This document shows, piece after piece, positions 8,520 through 16,764 of a DNA stretch of 35,081 bases. Source of the stretch: Alphaproteobacteria bacterium (GTDB taxonomy: Bacteria; Pseudomonadota; Alphaproteobacteria; Micropepsales; Micropepsaceae). The notes below the pieces were generated by a model, which had not been told where the DNA came from, ran no database searches, and saw only the letters and a list, made by a program, of their open reading frames with translations. Positions within the stretch are counted from its first letter, which is position 1. Each line of letters starts with the position of its first letter. The DNA is taken from the NCBI GenBank assembly GCA_017307355.1, contig JAFKFG010000045.1, positions 1 to 35,081 on the forward strand, given 5' to 3'. Made by a program: the position numbers and the translations under genes.

Positions 8520-8680
8520 GATGGCATCCTCACGCGCATAGCCCCCAGTCTAGGCTGGTGCCGGTAATCAAATTACTCCCTGCCCAGAAATGCCCGGCCA
8601 ATAATTCAGCAGAATTTAAGACTGGACACCTGCGACTAGGATTGTTCTCCTATTGTTCTCATCGCCACCGCGAAGTCAAC

Positions 8681-9790
8681 ATGAGTGACAGACCTAACCG
8701 CACACCGATTTGGGGCAAGGACTTCAAGCCTTGGTCCCTGCCTGACATTCGAATGTCCTGGCTTTGGGTCTACTGCGTCAGCCCCTTTTGCAATCATGCC
8801 CGTGCCGTCCCTCTCGCCCCCTGGCGCATTCGCTGGGGCGAAGACGATGTTGAGGCGGCAATGGCAAAGCGCTTCTTTTGTGGCGTCTGCGGGCGCAAGG
8901 GCTGCACCTTTCATAAGCCCGCAATGGACCATGAGGGTATCGAGACCTTCCCCGCTGGCAAAGAACTTCGCATGTCGGGAGGTCGGCATCCCGGTGAAAG
9001 TTATGAGATGGCTGAGGCTAGGGTTACAGCCGCGTACCGCACCAAGTATCCTAGCGGGGATGCCCTAGCCGAAATTCACAGGGGACCATCGGGACCGGCA
9101 AGCATGTGCGGCAAGTTCACAGCAATGGCGTCATGGTCTGAGGTAGTGGCCTTCTCCGCTCCCCTCACCCGCGATGACGTGAAGGAAAGCGACAATGACC
9201 GTGTGATTACCTTCCGGGTCATGTCTAACTTGCCCGTCATCATCTGGGACAAGGTAGCTGGTCAGCGCCGAGTGGTGCCGATGCGCTGGGGCTGGCCTGA
9301 TCCCAAAAACTGGAAAATACCCAAGAACATCCATGCGCGTGGCGAGACCGTAGACACCACCAAACTCTTCGCCCCTGCTTTCCTAGAGGGACGGCGCGGT
9401 ATCGTGATCGTCCGTACCTTCAATGAAGCTCCCGATGTTCAAGGACCAACAGTTCAGCACACCATTACACCGGGAGAGCTAGGCGCTATCGGCATTGCCT
9501 TCCTCTGGCAGCGCTTCGATTTGAAAGACCTGCCGGGGACGCTGAATGCTTGCGTCATGGTGACGATGCCAGCCAACAGCCTGATAGCCACCCTCCCCAC
9601 GGATAGGATGCCCGCCGTACTTGCGGAGGAAGATTGGTCCACTTGGTTGGGTGAAACAGGTACCGCAGAGGACGCTAAGGCTTGCCTGAAGACCGTTGAA
9701 GGTGTGCGGTGGACAATGACCAAAGAAGAAAGAACGGCGACCACAAAGCGCAAAAAGCCCACCGCCAGCGATCCGAGCGGGCTGTTATGA
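8681..9790 (+). CDS. Zinc-ribbon domain in frame with SRAP (SOS response-associated peptidase/HMCES-like) domain
   Basis: The frame from 8681 encodes about 369 residues with no stop between two modules. Residues 1-141 contain WVYCVSPFCNH and FFCGVCGRKGC, a probable zinc ribbon. From base 9104 a SRAP domain begins MCGKFTAMASWSEVV and continues with IHARGETVDTTK, FNEAP and TDRMPAVLAEEDW. SRAP proteins form a thiazolidine crosslink with abasic sites through Cys2 after Met removal, so the domain works only if translation can start at 9104. Compared with YedK, the Asn of NAR is His and the His of HDR is Thr; I recall similar variants in phage SRAPs. Frame-open sequence extends up to 8558, but MSDRPNR is the likelier start. 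Confidence 0.8.
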   Translation: MSDRPNRTPIWGKDFKPWSLPDIRMSWLWVYCVSPFCNHARAVPLAPWRIRWGEDDVEAAMAKRFFCGVCGRKGCTFHKPAMDHEGIETFPAGKELRMSGGRHPGESYEMAEARVTAAYRTKYPSGDALAEIHRGPSGPASMCGKFTAMASWSEVVAFSAPLTRDDVKESDNDRVITFRVMSNLPVIIWDKVAGQRRVVPMRWGWPDPKNWKIPKNIHARGETVDTTKLFAPAFLEGRRGIVIVRTFNEAPDVQGPTVQHTITPGELGAIGIAFLWQRFDLKDLPGTLNACVMVTMPANSLIATLPTDRMPAVLAEEDWSTWLGETGTAEDAKACLKTVEGVRWTMTKEERTATTKRKKPTASDPSGLL

Positions 9791-10236
9791 ACAATCGCCG
9801 TCCGCGTCCGATTGGGCCGGTCCTCCATACAGGCGAGCCGCAAGGCATCGTGAATTTTTTTGAAGGCCAAATGCTGGAGCACGGCGATTCCGGCGCGCGA
9901 GTGCTCGTCCTGAAGGTTTGGGACGAAGGCAAGAAAGCTCTACTGTTCCCACTGGACACGCCGGACCGGCCCGCGTTCGAAGCGAATGCCGCCTGGGCCG
10001 TGGGCTGGGACGATGCGGACTTAGACGGCCCGCGCATGGTGGAGGTCTATAAGACCGGTGAGACTAAGCCGCTTTGGGCCGCTTATGTCCCGCACTTCTC
10101 GGCCGCTTGTGAATTGTGGAAGCACTATGCGGACAACGCGGAAGAAGGCTTCGAACTTGTAATTCACTGTCAGAATAACGACGAGTGGCAGCACTTAGAG
10201 GCCATCGGGTATTTTAGATTCTCGGGCGAGGATTGA
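9787..10236 (+). CDS. Hypothetical protein
   Basis: The 149-residue acidic protein starts at an ATG overlapping the SRAP stop (ATGA), so the two are translationally coupled. Segments include RPIGPVLHTGEPQGIVNFF, KVWDEGKKALLFPLD and ELVIHCQNNDEWQHLEAIGY. It has no membrane segment, no cysteine cluster and no family I recognise. Operon position suggests it serves the same process as the SRAP gene or is simply cargo. Confidence 0.7.
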   Translation: MNNRRPRPIGPVLHTGEPQGIVNFFEGQMLEHGDSGARVLVLKVWDEGKKALLFPLDTPDRPAFEANAAWAVGWDDADLDGPRMVEVYKTGETKPLWAAYVPHFSAACELWKHYADNAEEGFELVIHCQNNDEWQHLEAIGYFRFSGED

Positions 10237-10485
10237 TTGACATACATAAACGTCGAAGCCGACGCCGTACCTTTTACGCCTGAGGCTCTGGCGCGGCATA
10301 TGATCGAGCGGTACGGCGATTGGGCAGACCTAGAAGCCTCAATCCTGGCGGATCGCTTTTTCGGTGATAACCAAAATCACATCGCGAAAGTCTGGTACGA
10401 TACAGTCAAGACAATCTCAGCGATCCGCATGATTAAGGAAGCGGGCGGCGGAAGCCTAAATGACTACCTGGGGGATAAAAGCTAG
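10237..10485 (+). CDS. Small hypothetical protein, TTG start
   Basis: The 82-residue protein starts with TTG immediately after the previous stop (TGATTG), with GAGG five bases upstream. The sequence, for example TPEALARHMIERYGDWADLE and KVWYDTVKTISAIRMIKEAG, looks helical and soluble. No family is recognised. It belongs to a run of small coupled genes from 8681 to 10739. Confidence 0.65.
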   Translation: MTYINVEADAVPFTPEALARHMIERYGDWADLEASILADRFFGDNQNHIAKVWYDTVKTISAIRMIKEAGGGSLNDYLGDKS

Positions 10486-10739
10486 TGGAACAAATTTCGT
10501 ATAAGGACGCCCTTGAGTGTGAGCGTCTTTCCAAAGCTCAACGGCTATCAAATGCGCATTATCTTCGATTTGATGAGACGAAGGCGGGATCAGCAAGAGA
10601 CGTGATGTTGCTACACCGGGTTCGCGCTGCGGCGGCGGAAAAGTCGGATGCGTTCGACAGGATGCTAGGCGAACCGGAAGTGAACCGGCTTTTCAATGAT
10701 GGCGCGATTTATATTGAGCGCGGGGTAGCGAACGGCTGA
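10485..10739 (+). CDS. Small hypothetical protein, GTG start
   Basis: The 84-residue protein begins with a GTG overlapping the previous TAG, after a GGGGG ribosome-binding stretch. It is charged and helical (YKDALECERLSKAQRLSNAH). It is the last gene of the left plus-strand operon and ends five bases before the convergent DUF4238 gene. No family is recognised. Confidence 0.6.
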   Translation: MEQISYKDALECERLSKAQRLSNAHYLRFDETKAGSARDVMLLHRVRAAAAEKSDAFDRMLGEPEVNRLFNDGAIYIERGVANG

Positions 10740-10744
10740 CAAGG

Positions 10745-11614
10745 TTAGTCGCGCGGATACTTTTGCAAAAGGTGCGGTGGCGCTAGGAATTGCGATGGCT
10801 GCTTACCCAATCGATTGGTCACAAATGACTGTTGGGCATCATCAGCCGCGTACACATACCGCTCCGCCTGAATGACGATGTGGTGATTCACCTGTCGCGA
10901 TAGGTCCTTTGCATTGATGCTCGCGACTTGTTGCAAAGCCCGGTCGTTATTCGCCGCAACAAACAGGTGAGAGGGCGAAAGCGGAAACCCTATCTGAGCG
11001 TCAGGGTTTCCAATGCCATTCGTTCTAAGCAGCGGACGATCTGATGTTAAAAGTCTCTTATATTCATGAAGCTCTATAACCATCCATCGCATGTTTATCA
11101 GGTGCTGCCCAATGAGTGTTGAATCCATAATTGTCTGAAGAACTCTAACGAACGACACGGCAAAGGTGTGTTCAAAATCGCCTAACTGGCCCAAGTCTCC
11201 ATTATTTTCTTCAATTTCCCGTCTGGCATTTTCAGCTGCCTCAGCATGCATGCCAGCCCATACTTTGCCGTACCAACGGATTTTTTGAGGATTGCGGTGC
11301 AACGTGGACATTATGAACCGCGCCCATCCGCTCTTCTGTTCGCTTGTCATGTCGTTCAAACGTCCGGACAGAAGCATATTGAGCGCGTCTGATCCTTCTT
11401 GATCTGTTACCCTGAAGAAGTGCGCTTCCAGATGCGAAGACACAGATTGGGGCGCACCGGGAATTGCATAAAGGTCCTCCTCGAACCCAACGCCAGCGGG
11501 CGATTTACGCTTGGGAGATACGCCCTCTGGATGAAGGGCGAACTGGCAAATCAATTTATCGGAAGCAGTTGCCCACCGCTTCGTGTAGAACTCCGGTATG
11601 TAGTGGTGCTTCAT
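10745..11614 (-). CDS. DUF4238 domain-containing protein
   Basis: The 289-residue protein opens with KHHYIPEFYTKRWA, the signature of DUF4238, followed by a Glu-rich middle and the block HEYKRLLTSDRPLLRTNG, in which the conserved TSDxP is plain. The catalytic or binding role of the family is unknown. It lies on the minus strand, against its plus-strand neighbours, 25 bp downstream of a possible 33-residue membrane peptide. Such a lone, oppositely oriented gene in a phage-related element is typical of accessory (host-benefit or anti-phage) cargo, but I have no direct evidence of defence activity. Confidence 0.85.
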   Translation of the reverse strand: MKHHYIPEFYTKRWATASDKLICQFALHPEGVSPKRKSPAGVGFEEDLYAIPGAPQSVSSHLEAHFFRVTDQEGSDALNMLLSGRLNDMTSEQKSGWARFIMSTLHRNPQKIRWYGKVWAGMHAEAAENARREIEENNGDLGQLGDFEHTFAVSFVRVLQTIMDSTLIGQHLINMRWMVIELHEYKRLLTSDRPLLRTNGIGNPDAQIGFPLSPSHLFVAANNDRALQQVASINAKDLSRQVNHHIVIQAERYVYAADDAQQSFVTNRLGKQPSQFLAPPHLLQKYPRD

Positions 11615-11639
11615 GCTCGTCTCAAACCGCTAGGACGGC

Positions 11640-11741
11640 CTAATGCCCGAGCCGACTAATCAATGCCGAAATGATACTCCCTAGCGCTGCTATTGCGGCG
11701 GCCAATGCGGGGCTATTCCAAGGAGATTGCTGCTTTGCCAT
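11640..11741 (-). CDS. Possible 33-residue single-span membrane peptide
   Basis: The frame MAKQQSPWNSPALAAAIAAL continues with a hydrophobic stretch ending ISALISRLGH. GGAG lies six bases before the ATG at 11741. It sits directly upstream of DUF4238 on the same strand. The size, the single membrane segment and a positive C-terminus resemble small phage or toxin-like membrane peptides. It is too short for a firm call. Confidence 0.4.
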   Translation of the reverse strand: MAKQQSPWNSPALAAAIAALGSIISALISRLGH

Positions 11742-12019
11742 ACATGGCTCCGAGTAGCGTGCAGCCTTTCCATTAGTCTCATGACCTACGGGACGACAAG
11801 GGCAAAAGGCAGATTGCGCTAAAACAGGTCTATTATTGTTGCAAATTTCCGAGCCCCCATAACGCTCCTTGCCGCGCCGAAATTCCCCCCGTGCCGGTTG
11901 GCGCAAGGTGGTCGGTGTGGCCGAATTCTCCGCCGCCACGAAATACAATCTCGTACTCTTGAAGCTGACTCTTCGACATCCATATCATTCCCGCAGACGG
12001 ACGTTCGGGGTGACGATAA

Positions 12020-12706
12020 ATGGCAACGCAAGCAGCAAAGTACGTGGCCTATCTGCGGGTATCCACCACACGCCAGGGGCGCTCAGGGCTTGGCCTAGAA
12101 GCGCAGCGTGAAGCCGTGAAGCAGTTCGTGGCCAGCCGGGCTGGGAAGATCATCGCCCCTGAGTTTGTCGAAGTGGAAAGTGGGAAGCGGAATGATCGTC
12201 CCGAATTGGATAAGGCGTTGAAGCGGTGCCGGATCACGGGAGCTACGCTGGTGGTGGCGAAGCTGGATCGCCTATCCCGTAACGCTGCCTTCCTGATGAC
12301 ACTGAGAGACAGCGGGAGTGCGTTTGTCGCTGCTGATTTACCTGATGCCAACACAATGACCATCGGGGTCATGGCGTCTGTGGCGCAGTACGAGCGGGAG
12401 GCTATCAGCGCCCGCACCAAGGCCGCCCTGTCCGCTGCAAAGGCACGTGGCAAGGTCCTGGGCAATCCTGGGAATGGTGTAGCCAACATCGCGGACTACT
12501 CGGCCAAGGGCGTCAAGGCTGCGCGTGGAAAAGCTCTAGCGCGGGCTGAGGACAAGCGAGAGGTGTTGGAAGTGTTGGTGCAAGAGAAGTTGACGCTTTC
12601 TGCAATGGCCGACCGGCTGAACGATAGCAGCGTGACCACCAGCCGGGGGAAGCTGTGGACGCCAATGGCGGTGAAGCGAACGCTGGCTCTGCTTGGGATG
12701 GATTAA
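12020..12706 (+). CDS. Serine recombinase (resolvase/invertase family)
   Basis: The 228-residue protein has the catalytic domain YVAYLRVSTTRQGRSGLGLE with nucleophile Ser15, then VAKLDRLSRNAAFL and YEREAISARTKAALSAAKARG, which form the active-site arginines and the E helix. A C-terminal helix-turn-helix follows (LSAMADRLNDSSVTTSRGKLWT). It is the size of small resolvases, not of large serine integrases. The element already has a tyrosine integrase, so this enzyme more likely inverts or resolves DNA or is a passenger. Its stop overlaps the start of the next gene (TAATG). Confidence 0.92.
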   Translation: MATQAAKYVAYLRVSTTRQGRSGLGLEAQREAVKQFVASRAGKIIAPEFVEVESGKRNDRPELDKALKRCRITGATLVVAKLDRLSRNAAFLMTLRDSGSAFVAADLPDANTMTIGVMASVAQYEREAISARTKAALSAAKARGKVLGNPGNGVANIADYSAKGVKAARGKALARAEDKREVLEVLVQEKLTLSAMADRLNDSSVTTSRGKLWTPMAVKRTLALLGMD

Positions 12707-13023
12707 TGCCCGAGGCATGGATTGCCATCATCAGGAGTTGGGCTGCCACTCAGCCGCTAATTCTTGCGGTGTATGTCTTTGGCTCTCGCGCAAAGGGACA
12801 CCATTGCGAAGACTCTGATCTGGACCTTGCTCTGTTTCTAGAAGGCGAAGACCAGGGCGAGATGTACGGAAACTGGATAGGCTTGGCGGGCCAATGGCGA
12901 ACGCAACTGACACTGGCGCTGCCTGTGACCGTCGATCTTCAGTTCTGCGACCCTGAGATGGACGACATAGTTTGGCCTGCTGTGCAGGACCACGGCGTTA
13001 CGCTCTACCGCAAGGGACTCTAG
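12706..13023 (+). CDS. Minimal nucleotidyltransferase (MNT-like) domain protein
   Basis: The 105-residue protein contains FGSRAKGHHCEDSDLDLALF, the GS-x10-DxD motif of the minimal nucleotidyltransferase fold, with a third acidic residue likely at VTVDLQF. MntA-type members AMPylate a HEPN toxin, but no HEPN partner is adjacent here. The ATG at 12706 overlaps the recombinase stop, so the two genes are coupled. The substrate is unknown. It is complete for an MNT-only protein. Confidence 0.82.
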   Translation: MPEAWIAIIRSWAATQPLILAVYVFGSRAKGHHCEDSDLDLALFLEGEDQGEMYGNWIGLAGQWRTQLTLALPVTVDLQFCDPEMDDIVWPAVQDHGVTLYRKGL

Positions 13024-13261
13024 GAAGCCCGTACAGCCTCGTTTTGGCTGGCCTATGTCCTACACCGGGGCCACCTAGGATGGGCATAGGCGAGTCTAGG
13101 AATCCATCTGGTGGCATTTGGGTGGGTCGCGGATGTTCGTCCCTTTGATTAGGTGCCCTGCCGCCATCCCGTATGGGCGGCCTGGATTTGGAACAGGTTC
13201 GGCAGGCTGAGTATTTCTTTGCCTGAATATATCCAGGATGGGAATGTATGCAGACCAGGAT

Positions 13262-13275
13262 CAATTGCTACCCCT
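13262..13275 (+). repeat. CAATTG-type repeat, copy 1
   Basis: CAATTGCTACCCCT; the same 14-bp consensus recurs at 13701 and 13754 in the same orientation. Confidence 0.55.
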
Positions 13276-13535
13276 AATGACCAGCCAAACCGTCCCGCTC
13301 CGGGGCGAGGCTTTGATATGGCCGGGCGACCGCTCCACGGGAAGTTTATGCTACCCCTCAGGAAGAGCCTTCTCCCACCTGCGGCAGGATGACTCACTGG
13401 GCTAAGTGCTTGCTCGCAATGAATTCAACTATCCGCGATTGCAACTGTTCTTGGCCTAATTTGATTGCCGACATTTCCTGTCCCAGCGTGGCCCTTACCG
13501 CGTCATTCCCGGCGCGAGTTGAAAGGAAAACGACC

Positions 13536-13697
13536 ATGCACATTCCTATGCCCGGCAAGGGCGCTATCTGGATTGAGTGGACCGCTAGAGCGTGGTCACC
13601 GCTGATTGAGAAGAATGGGGGCGAGTACCACGGCTGGCTAGGACGCCTACATGCGATCCTCACGCCGCCTTGGTGGCAGCCTATTCGGGCCACCTAG
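13536..13697 (+). CDS. Doubtful small protein
   Basis: The 53-codon frame starts at ATG 13536 with AAAGGA eight to ten bases upstream and reads MHIPMPGKGAIWIEWTARAW, ending in a Trp/Pro-rich tail. A minus-strand frame (13394-13543) ending QLQSRIVEFIASKHLAQ overlaps its start and is equally possible. Neither is recognised. Confidence 0.25.
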   Translation: MHIPMPGKGAIWIEWTARAWSPLIEKNGGEYHGWLGRLHAILTPPWWQPIRAT

Positions 13698-13700
13698 GTG

Positions 13701-13767
13701 CAATTGGTACCCCTTTAGGTATCCCCAACGGCCAGCCCGGAAAGTCGGGACGCCAATTGCTACCTCT
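13701..13767 (+). repeat. CAATTG-type repeats, copies 2 and 3
   Basis: CAATTGGTACCCCT at 13701-13714 and CAATTGCTACCTCT at 13754-13767, in the same orientation, 53 bp apart start to start. The palindrome CACCTAGGTG (13691-13700) abuts copy 2. Confidence 0.55.
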
Positions 13768-13926
13768 AAAAGACACCTCCCAGTGCGCGCAGGCATTGGT
13801 CCTAGGTGCCCTCGCCGTCCAGACTCCCGGTTCTAGTCATGCCCGGTCAGAGACAGGCGGCGGGGGCGCATCCTTTTTTGTCCTCGTGACCGGGGACCTA
13901 AATTCAACATCAACCAACACAGGAAA

Positions 13927-14316
13927 ATGAAACACACAGTCATGAACCGCCGCGATGCGCGGGAAGCCGGACACACGTTCTATTTCACCGGCCTGCCCTG
14001 CAAGAACGATCATGTAGCCGAACGCCGGACCGCTAACGGGGTTTGCCTGAAATGTGAGGCAGAAGCTCTCGCCAATCCCAAGCCGTATGACCAGCGCATG
14101 ATCCGCGCCGGGGGCAAAGCGAAGACCAGGGTGGTGGAGTTTAACGTCTCGGAAGAGACCTATGAGCTGACCGCCGCTCTGAAGGGCAAGATGGAAGACA
14201 CACTAGGCCGCAAGGTGTCCGGTAGCTGTCTGCACAGGACTGGCCTCAAGCTGCTTGAAACCCACCTTATGGCTGCCAACGGCCCCCGTCAGGTGATGGA
14301 ACTGCTTCGTGCCTAG
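13927..14316 (+). CDS. Phage-type zinc-finger protein
   Basis: The 129-residue protein has an N-terminal Cys/His module, FTGLPCKNDHVAERRTANG followed by VCLKC, a CxxxH...CxxC zinc site seen in many phage proteins, including some HNH nucleases. The HNH catalytic residues are not present. The C-terminal half (VVEFNVSEETYELTAALKG) is helical. AGGAAA precedes the first ATG, with another ATG five codons later. It opens the right-hand operon, and its stop overlaps the next gene's GTG. A DNA-binding or regulatory role is inference. Confidence 0.7.
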   Translation: MKHTVMNRRDAREAGHTFYFTGLPCKNDHVAERRTANGVCLKCEAEALANPKPYDQRMIRAGGKAKTRVVEFNVSEETYELTAALKGKMEDTLGRKVSGSCLHRTGLKLLETHLMAANGPRQVMELLRA

Positions 14317-14686
14317 GAAGGCGAAGGAAGAAGCCTCAACACCGGAGAGCAGGAAGGCATTGCTGGAAAAGCTCTGGCACGCCCACGCCTCGAAGCTCCT
14401 TGAGAAGATCACAAACACGCCCGCCTCTGAGCTAGACGCCGCAACGCTGAATAGCGCGGCTAAGCTTCTAGCGGACAATGGCGTGAATGCCGACAGCCTG
14501 AAGCACGAAGACAAGAACAATGGCCGCGCCCTGGCTGACGAAGCTAGAGAGCTGCTAGGTGATCCCTCTACCGCCAACAGCATAGCCACACCTCTGCCGA
14601 CCCCGTCATGGGTTGAGGAAGCAAGATCGGTCTTACATCACATGGAAGAGAAGGATGCCCCAGGCACTAAACAGCGCCGAGCGTAG
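14309..14686 (+). CDS. Small terminase subunit-like protein (podovirus DNA maturase A type)
   Basis: The 125-residue protein reads LLEKLWHAHASKLLEKI, then SELDAATLNSAAKLLADNGV. This layout, an amphipathic helix, an Ala/Leu-rich helix and an [AL]-F/L-L-x-DNG[IV] turn, is what I recall from small terminase (TerS) proteins of T7-like podoviruses in Proteobacteria. TerS recognises phage DNA for packaging. No large terminase is encoded nearby. GTG start, eight-base overlap with the zinc-finger gene, and a 32-base overlap with the helicase. A plain regulatory helical protein is the alternative. Confidence 0.45.
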   Translation: MPRKAKEEASTPESRKALLEKLWHAHASKLLEKITNTPASELDAATLNSAAKLLADNGVNADSLKHEDKNNGRALADEARELLGDPSTANSIATPLPTPSWVEEARSVLHHMEEKDAPGTKQRRA

Positions 14687-16679
14687 GCGTTTCGAAACAT
14701 TGTCGAAGGACGCCCCAGTAAAGCGCGTGATGGCACTTACGATGGAAGCCCATGCCATCGTCAAATATCGCATGGAGGGCACGTTCAACAACGTCCTGTC
14801 AGCGGCACACAATGAAGCCTTGTGCCGGACCGTAGGCCTCTTCTCGTGGATTGCTTTGGGGCAGAAGTCAGGGAGGTACGTCATCGACCTTCCTACCGGC
14901 TGCGGAAAGACCCAATCCCTTACCGCGTGGATTGTAGCCGTCCATCGACTTGGTCTCGATACCAGCGTAACCGTGGCAACAAGTCAGGTGGAGGAACTAG
15001 CTAAGATCATCCGTGATCTTGAAAGCCTTGGAGTCCCCCGCGAAAAGATCGGCCTAACACACTCCAAGAAACATTGCCCCCTACGTGCCACAGCTTTCCT
15101 CGCTGGTGAGAAGTGGAACGGGAAAGACGATCCGCTTGAGGACGGGCGATATGCCACCGAACCTGTGACCGAAGGGAATGAGAATAGACCCTTCCTCTTC
15201 GTGACCCATCAGCGCATCCGTAATGCCGCCGAAGACGGCAACCGCGAAAACCTGTTCATGGGCTACAAAGGAAAACGTCGCGACCTCATTATATGGGACG
15301 AAGCGCTATACTCCACCGCCCCAATGGCGGCCACGATGTCGGACATACGATCCGGCATAGGTGCCATTAGGCCATACCTTCCTGAAGCTCTTCCTGGCGA
15401 CAAGCTGGCGCTGGCCGAAGAGTATCTTTCAATCTGCGACAAGTGGATTGAGGAGGAATGGAAAAGGCAGTGCGACAACCAAGCGGCTACCGAACTAGCT
15501 CTGCCTGCGCTGGCTGAAGCAGAAGTCGAGGCTTTCTCAGCCGTAATCAGCAACAAGCTAGTGACGGAAGGGAGGCAATGGTCTGCCCTGCAAATGCTCC
15601 TAGCTGCATCTGGTCAGAAGCTGGAATTGCGTCTGGCAAAGATGGGAGACGCCAAGGGGGCGCTTATCAGCTACCGGGTCACCATTCCACCTTCATTGAA
15701 GGACGTGGTGATCTTGGACGCTTCGTATGTGTGCAGTCAGCTTATTGGTTTGGACAAGACGATTAAGCGAGATGAATGGTTTAAGGAACAAGCCGACAGC
15801 GGCGTGTATCTGAAGACCTACGAGAATGTCACCGCACACTTCGCCAAAGGAAACTCTGGCCGCTCGTCAATGGAAGAGGCATTCGAGAAGCGGAAGGCGA
15901 ATGACTTTCCATCCAAGCTGGTGGAGACAATCAAGGCCATTCCCGACCATGAAGCTCTGATAGTCTTCACATTCAAGAACAGAAGCCGTAAGCGCGTTGA
16001 TATGCGTGCGGCCATCCTGGCGGAATTAAGGAAAGCCGGGATCGACACCGCCGCCCAGCTAGACGGGAAAGACCGCATATCGGTACTGACATGGGGACAG
16101 CACACCTCGCGCAATGAATACTCACATTGCTCGAACATCCTCTTTGCTGGTGTTCTCCACCTACAGGACGAACTTCTCCTAGCCCATGCCGTAGGGCAGT
16201 CAGGGGAACTTCTCACTCCATTGGATGGCCGTTTCAATGTTCAGGACATCAAGCGGGGTGAGATAGCAAGCGCATTGTACCAGGCCATGTCACGAGGCCA
16301 ATGCCGCTTCACCGCCGATGGAAAGGCAAAGACGATGAAGGTTTGGCTTGTGCACCATGACGAGAAGATTAAAGCCGAGCTTGAGAAGGTCATGCCGAAG
16401 TTGACGTGGGCTGATTGGAAAATCAGCAATGACAGGGAGGCGTCAAAGGTTGAGGTCATATCGCTTCAGATCATGGCTTACCTGCGAAGCCACACCGGCC
16501 CACGCGTTGGCAACAAGACCATCAAGGCTGCTCTAAATCTTCAGGACATCTCACCGTCCACATTCAAGCGGGCGACAGCTGCAACTGAAGCCCCAGGATG
16601 GACAGCCCAGGGCCAGTCATTCGTTCGTACCGGAACCGCTGAATCGTTCGGCTTCGACATCGCCTCCACAGGTCCATGA
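14655..16679 (+). CDS. SF2 helicase-like ATPase
   Basis: The protein of about 674 residues has Walker A DLPTGCGKTQ (about 79-88), a motif Ia-like VTVATSQVEEL, the FVTHQRI block, Walker B LIIWDEAL (about 211-218), and later a motif VI-like ALYQAMSRGQCR. The order matches superfamily 2 helicases. The last 120 residues may form a winged-helix DNA-binding domain (SLQIMAYLRSHTGPRVGNKT). Its position beside the repeat-rich region suggests a role in element replication. GGAAG precedes the ATG at 14655; an earlier start at 14613 lies within the previous gene. It has no terminase nuclease domain, so it is not a large terminase. Confidence 0.75.
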   Translation: MPQALNSAERRRFETLSKDAPVKRVMALTMEAHAIVKYRMEGTFNNVLSAAHNEALCRTVGLFSWIALGQKSGRYVIDLPTGCGKTQSLTAWIVAVHRLGLDTSVTVATSQVEELAKIIRDLESLGVPREKIGLTHSKKHCPLRATAFLAGEKWNGKDDPLEDGRYATEPVTEGNENRPFLFVTHQRIRNAAEDGNRENLFMGYKGKRRDLIIWDEALYSTAPMAATMSDIRSGIGAIRPYLPEALPGDKLALAEEYLSICDKWIEEEWKRQCDNQAATELALPALAEAEVEAFSAVISNKLVTEGRQWSALQMLLAASGQKLELRLAKMGDAKGALISYRVTIPPSLKDVVILDASYVCSQLIGLDKTIKRDEWFKEQADSGVYLKTYENVTAHFAKGNSGRSSMEEAFEKRKANDFPSKLVETIKAIPDHEALIVFTFKNRSRKRVDMRAAILAELRKAGIDTAAQLDGKDRISVLTWGQHTSRNEYSHCSNILFAGVLHLQDELLLAHAVGQSGELLTPLDGRFNVQDIKRGEIASALYQAMSRGQCRFTADGKAKTMKVWLVHHDEKIKAELEKVMPKLTWADWKISNDREASKVEVISLQIMAYLRSHTGPRVGNKTIKAALNLQDISPSTFKRATAATEAPGWTAQGQSFVRTGTAESFGFDIASTGP

Positions 16680-16764
16680 CCCTGGGGGATGTCTCTCTCT
16701 TAAGACCTATGGACTTGTAGGAAAACCCCAGCAATTCCGCCAAAAATCCACCTAGAAAGGCCTA

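Larger units (their letters stand above)
13024..13926. other. 0.9-kb mostly non-coding, repeat-rich region of the element
   Basis: No convincing large gene lies between the nucleotidyltransferase and the zinc-finger gene. The stretch carries a CAATTG[C/G]TACC[C/T]CT repeat at 13262-13275, 13701-13714 and 13754-13767, with a partial copy GCTACCCCT at 13350-13358. GGGCCACCTAGG occurs at 13068-13079 and 13687-13698, and CCTAGG again at 13801-13806. It precedes the helicase operon, so promoter/operators, an origin with iterons, or a packaging site are all possible. Confidence 0.6.

Noticed and set aside
14655..16679. Large terminase subunit
   Set aside because: The motifs are those of an SF2 helicase, and no terminase nuclease acidic residues or domain are visible.
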